From the NCBI RefSeq assembly GCF_000317575.1, contig NC_019748.1:1690001-1754000 (forward strand): a DNA stretch of 64,000 nt. Direction: 5' to 3'. This document shows positions 1 to 7,152 of this stretch, piece after piece (position 1 is the stretch's first letter; each line of letters begins with the position of its first letter). A program made the translations under genes and the position numbers. The notes beneath the pieces were generated by a model. It did not search any database. It was not told the DNA's origin and was given only the letters and a program-made list of their open reading frames with translations. The stretch is from Stanieria cyanosphaera PCC 7437 (lineage in GTDB: Bacteria > Cyanobacteriota > Cyanobacteriia > Cyanobacteriales > Xenococcaceae).

Positions 1-583
1 AAATATTGACGAGTACTATTGCCCAACTAATTCCCCAAGGAGTTTGCATCTGAGCTAAGGCTTGATGTAAGATTGGCGAGGCTAAACTGGGTTCTACTGT
101 CATTATTTTCCGCCAATAGGGAATTAAATCTGTTAAATAAAAATATGAATCTGTAATCGCAGTGCCTAATAATGAACCAAGATAAAATAAATTGCCAATT
201 AATCCCCATCTGCGCCACAAACACCAAATAGCAAAAGGTACGCCAATCGATTCAATCGGGAGATGTATTAATGGTTCGTATCTTAACCAACCCCAATAAA
301 TTGAACCTGCTAACCAACTCCAACTAAATCCTAACAATAAGTCTCCCCAATACCGAGTTTTTTGACGCTGATAAAGAAATCCTCCCAAAAGAATCCAAAC
401 TACAGTTAGCCAAAGACTAAACCAAGGAAAAAGTCTAACTAAAGGTGCTTGAAAAAATACTGGCACAGATACTAAAAAAGAAGCAGCAAAAAAAACTAAC
501 CAAGCTTGACGTTCTTGGTTTTGCGATAACGATAAGCTCAATTCAGCTTTTTTTAGGGAATAATTAGAAGTAGAAGAAGTCAC
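1..583 (-). CDS. DUF3120 family membrane protein, 3' end outside window
   Basis: The reading frame is open from a GTG at 583 down to base 1, giving 194 codons without a stop, so the C-terminus lies outside the window. The product begins MTSSTSNYSLKKAEL and then has several hydrophobic stretches (about residues 28-45, 50-68 and 75-92). The motifs LLGFSWSWLAGSIYWGWLR and DSYFYLTDLIPYWRK match my memory of the cyanobacterial DUF3120 integral membrane family, whose function is unknown. No ATG is available near the 5' end, so GTG is the likely start. Family call fairly sure; function not known. Confidence 0.75.
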   Translation of the reverse strand, partial: MTSSTSNYSLKKAELSLSLSQNQERQAWLVFFAASFLVSVPVFFQAPLVRLFPWFSLWLTVVWILLGGFLYQRQKTRYWGDLLLGFSWSWLAGSIYWGWLRYEPLIHLPIESIGVPFAIWCLWRRWGLIGNLFYLGSLLGTAITDSYFYLTDLIPYWRKIMTVEPSLASPILHQALAQMQTPWGISWAIVLVNI

Positions 584-1191
584 AGGCGAAATTAAGTATA
601 GTAAATATAATTTGGCAGACAGATTTTAATTTTCTTAATTTATCTTTACCTTGCTTTAAAGTATCACAATTTTTGAGTTGACATCTTGAGAGTTTAGGAT
701 TTTTAGTTTTATTTAATGTCTTTAGTTAAATTGAATGAGATATAATTAATAGCTCAAATAAGGTTATTATCCAATCAGATGCTCAAGGAGAGATCAATTA
801 CTCAAAAAAACAAAGGGTTCGCTTGCTAAAGCGAGCGGTCAGCTTTGCTAGCATATACGTGGTCGAAGTTGCTAAGAGCAAAATTAACTCAAAAAATTCT
901 CGATTTTGGCAAAAAAATAGTAAATAAATTCAAAAATCATTAATTATACTCCTAAAATTTTTTTTACTCAGGAGATATTTTGCTAAATAGAAGAGAAATT
1001 ATCTCAGATTGCAAACCTATGTTAGTCTAAATATTAAGTAAAATAATGAAAATAATTGTCCAAATTTTTTTTGAGCAATTATAGTCAAAATAAACCAAAA
1101 CCACGAATAAACCCTCGGGTAGAGGTAAAAAAAGCAAAATAGCTTAAAGATGTAGATATAAAAAAAGTATTTTGTAGGAGTCGTCAGTTTG
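584..1191. other. 608-bp intergenic region with hairpin-rich repeat-like segment
   Basis: AT-rich gap between the divergent DUF3120 gene and the small gene at 1192. A GC-richer block at about 811-890 stands out. It includes a perfect 6-bp hairpin at 819-834 (TCGCTT, loop GCTA, AAGCGA) followed by further GCTAGC/GCTAAG words, and looks like a small dispersed cyanobacterial repeat. No convincing coding frame was seen. Confidence 0.4.
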
Positions 1192-1335
1192 ATGGACTAT
1201 TTAGAAAACTTGCTTGAGAAATTAAAAGAATGGGCGCAAAAGCTAATCGAAATCCTCTTAGGACCAGAGGCTGAACCAGAAGCGGAACCTATTCCAGTAC
1301 CAGTAAACGAGCCTCATCGCGGTCGTTATCGTTAA
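1192..1335 (+). CDS. conserved-looking 47-residue acidic/proline-rich small protein
   Basis: ATG at 1192, TAA at 1333-1335, with AGGAG at 1176-1180 as ribosome binding site. The N-terminal half (about residues 1-24) reads as an amphipathic helix, MDYLENLLEKLKEWAQKLIE. It is followed by an acidic/proline linker built of PEAEPEAEPIPVPV and a basic tail HRGRYR. It lies 28 bp upstream of aroQ in the same orientation and is probably co-transcribed. The amphipathic helix suggests membrane-surface or protein binding, but that is inference. I believe similar short proteins occur upstream of aroQ in other cyanobacteria, but no function is known to me. Confidence 0.6.
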   Translation: MDYLENLLEKLKEWAQKLIEILLGPEAEPEAEPIPVPVNEPHRGRYR

Positions 1336-1363
1336 TTAATTATTAAATTGGTTAGCAAAAATA

Positions 1364-1813
1364 TTGTCTCAGAAAAAAATCTTGGTCTTAAATGGCCCTA
1401 ATTTAAATTTATTGGGACTGCGAGAACCTCAAATTTATGGTTCTGTTACTCTTGAGCAAATAGATCGTGATCTAGTAGAAGAAGGAAATAGGCTGCAAGT
1501 ACAAGTTAGTTGCTTGCAGTCCAACCACGAAGGCGTTTTAGTAGATGCCATTCATCAAGCTAGAGAACAGTCTCAAGGTATTTTGATTAATGCAGGAGCA
1601 TATACTCACACCAGTGTAGCTATTCGAGATGCATTAGCAGGAGTGAAACTGCCTACTGTAGAAGTTCATCTGAGTAACATCTATCAAAGAGAAGCTTTTC
1701 GTCATCATTCTTACATAGCACCGATCGCGATTGGACAAATTAGTGGTTTTGGTGTAGAAAGTTATCGTCTGGGATTGCAAGCCTTAGTTCATCATCTGCG
1801 AAATCAAAAATAA
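1364..1813 (+). CDS. aroQ: type II 3-dehydroquinate dehydratase
   Basis: Converts 3-dehydroquinate to 3-dehydroshikimate in the shikimate pathway (cytosolic, dodecameric in the family). The 149-residue length fits type II dehydroquinases. Visible motifs are NGPNLNLLG (residues 10-18), the catalytic-loop region with REPQIYG (Tyr25), [16 protein letters not shown], and [17 protein letters not shown], which holds the conserved His/Asn/Arg substrate-binding residues. The only start giving the complete N-terminus is TTG at 1364 (TTG TCT CAG AAA), with no strong Shine-Dalgarno. This suggests translation coupled to the small gene just upstream. Identification is secure. Confidence 0.95.
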   Translation: MSQKKILVLNGPNLNLLGLREPQIYGSVTLEQIDRDLVEEGNRLQVQVSCLQSNHEGVLVDAIHQAREQSQGILINAGAYTHTSVAIRDALAGVKLPTVEVHLSNIYQREAFRHHSYIAPIAIGQISGFGVESYRLGLQALVHHLRNQK

Positions 1814-1827
1814 AAATTTTATCTGTT

Positions 1828-3144
1828 TCAATTCCACAGGTTACGCCACCAATGAACAGGATTAGGATCAGTGTTCACAAATTTAATCTGAGCTAAAATT
1901 TCTTGAAGATTCCAACCTGTTAACCTGGCTAAGTTTTCTGCTTCTGTTTGCTGTCTATTTCTGACACTTCTTTGATATTCCTTACCTGCCTCACAAGTGA
2001 TTTTGCCTGTAAAAGGATGATTAATTACATAACGACCTTGAAATAACTCCTGATTAGCAGTAGTGTGAAACTGAAGATCTTCAGGAAAGCGATCGCGACT
2101 GTAGCGTAGATGAAGACGAGTAATAAACACATTATTAGTTAAATTAGGATTGAGCCAAAAAACACCAGCTTGTTTTAATTCTTCTGGATTAAGAGGTTCA
2201 GCCGAACAAGGATCGCAACTATTCATATTCCAAGCGTATTCTAAAAAAGCAACTTGTTTGTTTTCTCGTTGATAAGATTGTTGCAACATCGCTTGATAAA
2301 AATCCTGAAATTCTGCTTGGACAAACTCAGGAACATTAACATCCGAAGGAATTTTGACGGTACGGTAATTAGTTAATTCAATTTGTCCTTGAGGAGAAAG
2401 CAAATAAACAATTAAATCCTGTTCAGATTGACCATTAATCATACCCAAGCGAATTGGTAACATAAACTTAGGAGATTCATAAGCGATCGCAATGGGTCTT
2501 AGTTTTTCAAATCCCTGGCGGTTGTATTCTTTCAGATTTACTTTAGCTACCAAAAATTTCATCTGCTGACGAATGTATGGTTGCAACAATTTCTTTGCCC
2601 CTCGGGGGATTTTGTAGCCATTCTCAATTAACCAAGTTTCTAAACCATCTGATTGTTTGGCACTCAGAATAACAAAATCGTATTCTCCTACCGTAAATTG
2701 TTCTTCTACTGTGACTCCTAAAGCATTGTTGCGTTGAGATGCGCTTGTGGAAGGGGCTGCTTGTGGCATCGACCGAAGTGCATCGCTTTCATACATAAGA
2801 ACTTGGCAAGGATCGGGGTCAAAATATTCTACTAATCGAGGTGCGCTAAAAGCATCCAATCTATTCAGAATTTTCGCTTCGCCAATATGAACTTGTTCTT
2901 GTTTTAAAACTACGGGTACGGGTACAACCAAAGCAAAATTTTGGGCTTCTCCTTGATAATCATTTGCCATGGTGAGAACAGTTTTGTTGCCATCTCTAGC
3001 AATAATCACCTGAGAAGCACGATTATATAAACTAGTGTCTGCTTTGGCGACATAAAAACCACAAAAAGCCCATGCTGGTTTAATTCCAGCTAAAAATATT
3101 ACCCCAACTAAAAGTCCAGTTAAAATAATTCGGATTGCTTTCAC
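1828..3144 (-). CDS. DUF2330 domain-containing exported protein
   Basis: 438 residues from GTG at 3144. That start is chosen because GGAG lies 8 bp upstream and the product then opens with a clean signal peptide (MKAIRI, hydrophobic core, cleavage after AWA before FCGFYVAKAD). An upstream in-frame GTG at 3210, overlapping the stop of the preceding gene, would add 22 residues and bury the signal. The body carries DUF2330 features: the early CGFYVAKAD, the VVPVPVV segment, and a later MNSCDPCSAEP CxxC. The protein is probably periplasmic or surface-exposed. It follows the RnfD-like gene on the same strand, so the two probably form an operon. Function unknown. Confidence 0.8.
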   Translation of the reverse strand: MKAIRIILTGLLVGVIFLAGIKPAWAFCGFYVAKADTSLYNRASQVIIARDGNKTVLTMANDYQGEAQNFALVVPVPVVLKQEQVHIGEAKILNRLDAFSAPRLVEYFDPDPCQVLMYESDALRSMPQAAPSTSASQRNNALGVTVEEQFTVGEYDFVILSAKQSDGLETWLIENGYKIPRGAKKLLQPYIRQQMKFLVAKVNLKEYNRQGFEKLRPIAIAYESPKFMLPIRLGMINGQSEQDLIVYLLSPQGQIELTNYRTVKIPSDVNVPEFVQAEFQDFYQAMLQQSYQRENKQVAFLEYAWNMNSCDPCSAEPLNPEELKQAGVFWLNPNLTNNVFITRLHLRYSRDRFPEDLQFHTTANQELFQGRYVINHPFTGKITCEAGKEYQRSVRNRQQTEAENLARLTGWNLQEILAQIKFVNTDPNPVHWWRNLWN

Positions 3145-3206
3145 AACCAGATCTCCTTTACTATAAATTTTTTGCAAATAGAATTTTGGAGAACATAAAC
3201 AAACAG

Positions 3207-4073
3207 TCACATCGATAATTCTGGTTTAGATTTCCAGACAAATCTTGGTGCTGACCAAATTTGATCCAATACAATGGTCAAAGGTGCTAGCCAAAATAAT
3301 GCCCAAAAAATACCAGTTGAGAGATAAAACCAATCTTTCAAAATCACACTAACAATGGCAATTGTTACAGACCAAAGTATCCGACTGTTTTGAGCATCGG
3401 GTATTGAACGCGGGTCAGTTAACATAAATAAAGCAAAGAGTAATAAGCTACCACTGCTTAATTGATGCCACCAAACATCCCAACTCCAACCAAGCCACCA
3501 ATTACGCATTGCTTCTAAACTGGTGTAGGTTAACAAAAAAGTGACAGAAGTATCCCAACGTCCAACTCGCTTCAGAACTAACCCTCCTGCACCAGCAAAG
3601 AATAACAAATACCACCAATCTGTTCCCCATTGTCCTGGTGAAACCCAGGCATCATCAGTCAAAGTTAAGGCAGCAATAATGCCAAAGTTAGCAGGATTAT
3701 AAAAATGCTTATTGCCACGACGAAATAAAAATTTACTTGCGATCGCACTCAATCCGGCTAGCATCATCGTAGAATAATGATTCGTCCGTAATAATAAGCA
3801 AAGTCCTAACGCTGTAATCAAAGCACTTTTAAGAGAAGAAATAACTACAGAACTAGAAATGATTGCATAGTAACGATGGATTGTAACTGGGTAATTATCT
3901 TGAATCTGAGAATATTCTTGCCATGAGGAGAAACACCATTGAGTAATTAAACAACTAGCGATCGCAACAAAGATAATATTAAAATTTAAAGTCCAATCTC
4001 TGGTATTTAGACCTAAAAATAAAAATGAACCCAGAAAAATCAGTTGATAATCTCGCGCATCTTCTAAAAACAT
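3207..4073 (-). CDS. orphan RnfD/NqrB-family membrane protein
   Basis: 288 residues with about eight to ten predicted membrane spans. Family signatures include GNKHFYNPANFGI, where RnfD/NqrB proteins have a similar N-P-x-N/A motif, and the C-terminal LLLFALFMLTDPRSIP, typical of the NQR2/RnfD/RnfE domain. Characterised RnfD and NqrB carry covalent FMN on a Thr in an S-G-A-T motif; I do not see that motif here. No other rnf or nqr subunits are nearby; the only partner is the downstream exported DUF2330 gene. A role in electron transfer is therefore inference, and it could have become a non-redox membrane anchor. Confidence 0.75.
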   Translation of the reverse strand: MFLEDARDYQLIFLGSFLFLGLNTRDWTLNFNIIFVAIASCLITQWCFSSWQEYSQIQDNYPVTIHRYYAIISSSVVISSLKSALITALGLCLLLRTNHYSTMMLAGLSAIASKFLFRRGNKHFYNPANFGIIAALTLTDDAWVSPGQWGTDWWYLLFFAGAGGLVLKRVGRWDTSVTFLLTYTSLEAMRNWWLGWSWDVWWHQLSSGSLLLFALFMLTDPRSIPDAQNSRILWSVTIAIVSVILKDWFYLSTGIFWALFWLAPLTIVLDQIWSAPRFVWKSKPELSM

Positions 4074-5290
4074 GACAATTGACCATCAATAAATCAGTGT
4101 GATTGAGCTAATCTATTTTTTGTTCTTGAATCAAAAACCAAGAACTTCATCGATATCGATCTTTATCACTAATTGCTTCAGTATCTGTGCAAAAAGAATT
4201 AAACTCAAATCTCGTTACACTTCTAGTAACAAAAAAAACTGAAATTAAGCGCAACAAGTTACGTCTAGAGTCTAATCTTACAATTAATTAATGATTTTTT
4301 AAGCTTTGTGATGGGCAGTTTTAACCATCTAGCGAGATTGTGCTTTTGTTTCGTTAGATTTAATTTCTAGAAACTGAAGTAACTGTTTCAATTATTACCT
4401 TTAAAAAAATCACTGGCTCTATAATAAACTGAGATGATCATAGATTTCTTTCTCTGAGGCGATCGCGAATTTTAGGAGCAAACTCCTCGCAAAATATCAG
4501 CCTACTCTTATGCTTGTTAAGAGTATTAGATTTTCTTGCTTTCAATCAAGAGATATTTTGTTTACTTACCCACGTAACTTGCTAAAGTTGTCAGACTTCT
4601 CGGTTAATAACTCAACTTTTATTATCAGGTTAAAGATAGATAATAGGTAATAGCTAAAGATCTAGTCTCCAATGACTTGCTCATGAGGATTTTCGATTAT
4701 TATATCTCAAGTAATCCAATTTTATAGAAATATTACTACTCTGTGAAGTATTGACTTAATTTTACTATTTTTTTACCTAAATTTGACTTAACAATTTTTA
4801 GACCAACAGTCGGATCGTTGTGTTGAGTTAACCATTTTGTTCAAACTAAGACTGAATTTAAGCCAAATCAGAATCTAAATTAATCAGATTTTATTGGCTA
4901 ATATTCTGCTGAACGAACTTAGCCTAAAATTCTACCTCATTTTTATGGTTAAGCTTGTTTGAGGCACGATTCATCTCAAGGTAATTAAAGATTGTGATTC
5001 TAATTGAGGATTGATTATTAAAATTTTATCTTACCCTCGCTTATTCCCTTAAAACCAATCTTTAGAGAAAATAGTCTCTCCAAAAAACCGACTAAGGAGA
5101 TCATCTTGAGTTGCTGTATTTAAATATATTATTAATATTTTCTTCCGAGCATTTTGATCAAAAAAATCATAACTATAAAAAAAAAAGTGACAATATAGAT
5201 ATTTAACGGTATATTTTTTTTATAATGTCAATTATATCTGATATATTTAATTGGCAATCTCAAAAAGATCAAAGGAAGATTTAGAAAAAA
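4074..5290. other. 1.2-kb AT-rich intergenic region upstream of the cyAbrB gene
   Basis: No frame with coding character was seen on either strand. It contains one HIP1-like GCGATCGC at about 4459, long AT tracts, and near its right end a perfect TATAAT at 5221-5226. The length is unusual for this compact region and leaves room for a non-coding RNA or a long 5' leader, but nothing in the sequence proves one. Confidence 0.4.
5221..5226 (+). promoter_or_regulatory. candidate -10 element for the cyAbrB gene
   Basis: Perfect TATAAT preceded by a T-tract, 64 bp before the ATG at 5291. No good -35 hexamer sits 16-18 bp upstream, so this is a suggestion from sequence only. Confidence 0.3.
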
Positions 5291-5692
5291 ATGAGTGAAA
5301 TTGCAACCGCTCCTTTAACAGGAAAAGCATTACTTCAAAAAGTAAAAGAGCTTTCCCACTTACCAAGAAGAGAAACAGCAAAGCGCTGCGGATATTACAC
5401 TACCACTAAAGACAATCAAACGAGAGTAAATTTAACAGATTTTTATGATGCAGTTCTTGCTGCTAAAGGAGTTCCCCTCGATCCAGAAGGAGCAAAAGAT
5501 GGTCGTGGTCGTGAACCTACTTATAAAGTAAGCGTCCATAAAAATGGTCAAATTGTCATTGGTTCTACTTACACTCAAGCAATGGGTTTAAAAGAAGGTG
5601 ATAAATTTGAAATTAAGTTAGGTTACAAACACATTCATCTCAAACAAGTAGATGATGATGGTGATGATGATGAGACTTTCTCAGAAAATTGA
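5291..5692 (+). CDS. cyAbrB family transcriptional regulator
   Basis: 133-residue cyanobacterial AbrB-like DNA-binding protein. The N-terminal part (TGKALLQKVKELSHLPRRE, then CGYYT) and the C-terminal AbrB-like region (about residues 78-120: YKVSVHKNGQIVIGSTYT, GDKFEIKLGYKHIHLKQ) are diagnostic. The protein ends in an acidic tail (DDDGDDDE). cyAbrB proteins are nucleoid-associated regulators of carbon and nitrogen metabolism genes in cyanobacteria. The LPRRETAK wording looks to me more like the cyAbrB1 (Sll0359-type) than the cyAbrB2 (Sll0822-type) paralogue, but I am not certain. AAGGAAG lies about 13 bp upstream of the ATG. A hairpin terminator follows. Confidence 0.9.
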   Translation: MSEIATAPLTGKALLQKVKELSHLPRRETAKRCGYYTTTKDNQTRVNLTDFYDAVLAAKGVPLDPEGAKDGRGREPTYKVSVHKNGQIVIGSTYTQAMGLKEGDKFEIKLGYKHIHLKQVDDDGDDDETFSEN

Positions 5693-5721
5693 TTTGCTCT
5701 AATCGAATTTGTTGGCAATGA

Positions 5722-5745
5722 ATCGCCTTTGCTTTCAAAGGTGAT
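5722..5745 (+). terminator. stem-loop after the cyAbrB gene
   Basis: Arms ATCGCCTTT (5722-5730) and AAAGGTGAT (5737-5745) pair over 9 bp with one G-U, loop GCTTTC. It starts 29 bp after the stop codon and is followed by only a short TTAT, so it is a plausible but weak factor-independent terminator. Confidence 0.45.
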
Positions 5746-5870
5746 TTATGCTTGCTAAAACTATTTGGAGATTAACTTGATGTAACTCTTGAGCAATAAA
5801 TTATTTGAAGAGGTAAGTTTTATTTAATTTTAACAATTTTTACCATCAAAATAAATTCAAGAAAATTTTT

Positions 5871-6647
5871 TTAGTTTGGTAGAACTTCTCCAGTAGCTAT
5901 AGTTTCGGGAACATCAAATAAGACGGATTTCATATAATATTCTGCCCAGTCGGGTCCAAAAGCTTTTTCTAAGACACGACGAGTTTTGTCGTTTTGTTGT
6001 TGTTTAGTGCAGTAATAGTTTTGTCCAGCTAAATATAATTTTTGTTGTGGAAGAGAAACTGGTTGGGCTTGAACAGCTTGTTGGCAGTGAATCTTTAAAA
6101 AACTTGAAGCTTGCTTCAAAAAATTTTGTTCTTCTGCATCATTTTGAGGACGAACAAATAAACAAAACTCAGAAAAAATATCTGCCCAAGAGGGAAGTTC
6201 GCGAGGTTGAGCAAATTTGTGATCGGGTAAAGCAGAAAGTTCTAATTTATAGTTTTCTGAGAGAGTTTTTTCAGGACTAGTAGGAGAAATATCTGCGATC
6301 GCAGCACTAACTCCTGCTTTGCCTGCAACGATATCGCACCCAAACATTGGTAAAGGATATTGGGTACGAGGAAACATGACACAGTGAAGAATATCCAAGT
6401 TATTGCCGACTTTGGCTAATTCTAGATGCAGCTTACGAAATTGGGGAGTTTGATAACAGCGATTTTCTATTCTTAATCTTTCCCCTTCCAGTTTTCCTTC
6501 AACATAACCCAATCCTTCTGGAAGAGAATAGGGAGATAAATCTAAATATCGTTGCCAGTAATCTAAAATCAGATTGGCTAGCTGACAAATCAAGGGGTGT
6601 TGTTCTTGACGCAGTGAAGGCTGTGTGGTTTCTAACATTTCAGTCAT
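5871..6647 (-). CDS. pcyA: phycocyanobilin:ferredoxin oxidoreductase
   Basis: Reduces biliverdin IXalpha to phycocyanobilin with four electrons from ferredoxin, supplying the phycobilisome and phytochrome chromophore. 258 residues. The catalytic residues fall at the numbering known for the Synechocystis enzyme: Glu76 (in LHLELAK), His88 (in [11 protein letters not shown]) and Asp105 (in FGCDIVAGK). This also supports the ATG chosen as start. The C-terminal region [16 protein letters not shown] is typical. The gene is transcribed divergently from tatA, with a 125-bp shared upstream region. Confidence 0.97.
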   Translation of the reverse strand: MTEMLETTQPSLRQEQHPLICQLANLILDYWQRYLDLSPYSLPEGLGYVEGKLEGERLRIENRCYQTPQFRKLHLELAKVGNNLDILHCVMFPRTQYPLPMFGCDIVAGKAGVSAAIADISPTSPEKTLSENYKLELSALPDHKFAQPRELPSWADIFSEFCLFVRPQNDAEEQNFLKQASSFLKIHCQQAVQAQPVSLPQQKLYLAGQNYYCTKQQQNDKTRRVLEKAFGPDWAEYYMKSVLFDVPETIATGEVLPN

Positions 6648-6772
6648 AAAAACGCTGTAGGCAACTTAATAACATCAGCAGCAAATCTTCATAACCTTAA
6701 AGATATACTGAAACTGTTCTCTTATATATATATAACTATTAATCGTCATTACTGAAACAGAGGAGATCAAAA

Positions 6773-6946
6773 ATGTTTGGTTTAGGTTGGCCTGAAGTAG
6801 CAATCATTGGGATTGTAGCTTTACTCGTGTTTGGACCAAAAAAAATTCCTGAAATTGGCAGTGCGTTAGGCAAAACGCTACGAGGTTTTAAGGAAGAAAT
6901 AAATAATCCCCAACTAGAAGAAGAAGACTCAGAGATAGATAGATAA
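6773..6946 (+). CDS. tatA: Sec-independent translocase subunit TatA/E
   Basis: 57 residues: MFGLGWPEVAIIGIVALLVF forms the single N-terminal membrane helix. The hinge FGPKKIPEIGSALGKTLRGFKEE continues into an amphipathic helix with an acidic tail. This is the classic TatA/TatE architecture; it would oligomerise into the twin-arginine translocation pore with TatC (not in this window). GAGGAG at 6760-6765 is a good ribosome binding site for the ATG at 6773. The nearby NrtA has a twin-Arg-like N-terminus, a possible client, although that link is inference. Confidence 0.93.
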   Translation: MFGLGWPEVAIIGIVALLVFGPKKIPEIGSALGKTLRGFKEEINNPQLEEEDSEIDR

Positions 6947-7152
6947 AGAAATTACTTAAATAATTTTCCTGAAGCCTGTTACTAAAGAATAAAGTTATTC
7001 TAAAAGAAATTTACTGCAATTTTTGAATAATACCTCTCTCAATCGCCTTCAGAGCCTTAAACAATTTGATTTAGTTTCACTTCATGAGAAATTAATCATT
7101 TTCTCACTCTGATAAAAAAAAGACATTTCCATTCTTTGGTAACTTGCTTTTC

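Noticed and set aside
27-227. 66-codon minus-strand frame near the left edge
   Set aside because: It lies in another frame of the DUF3120 gene, whose frame is open through the entire region with recognisable family motifs.
3145-3210. 22-codon N-terminal extension of the DUF2330 protein
   Set aside because: The Shine-Dalgarno at the GTG at 3144 and the clean signal peptide argue for the shorter start.
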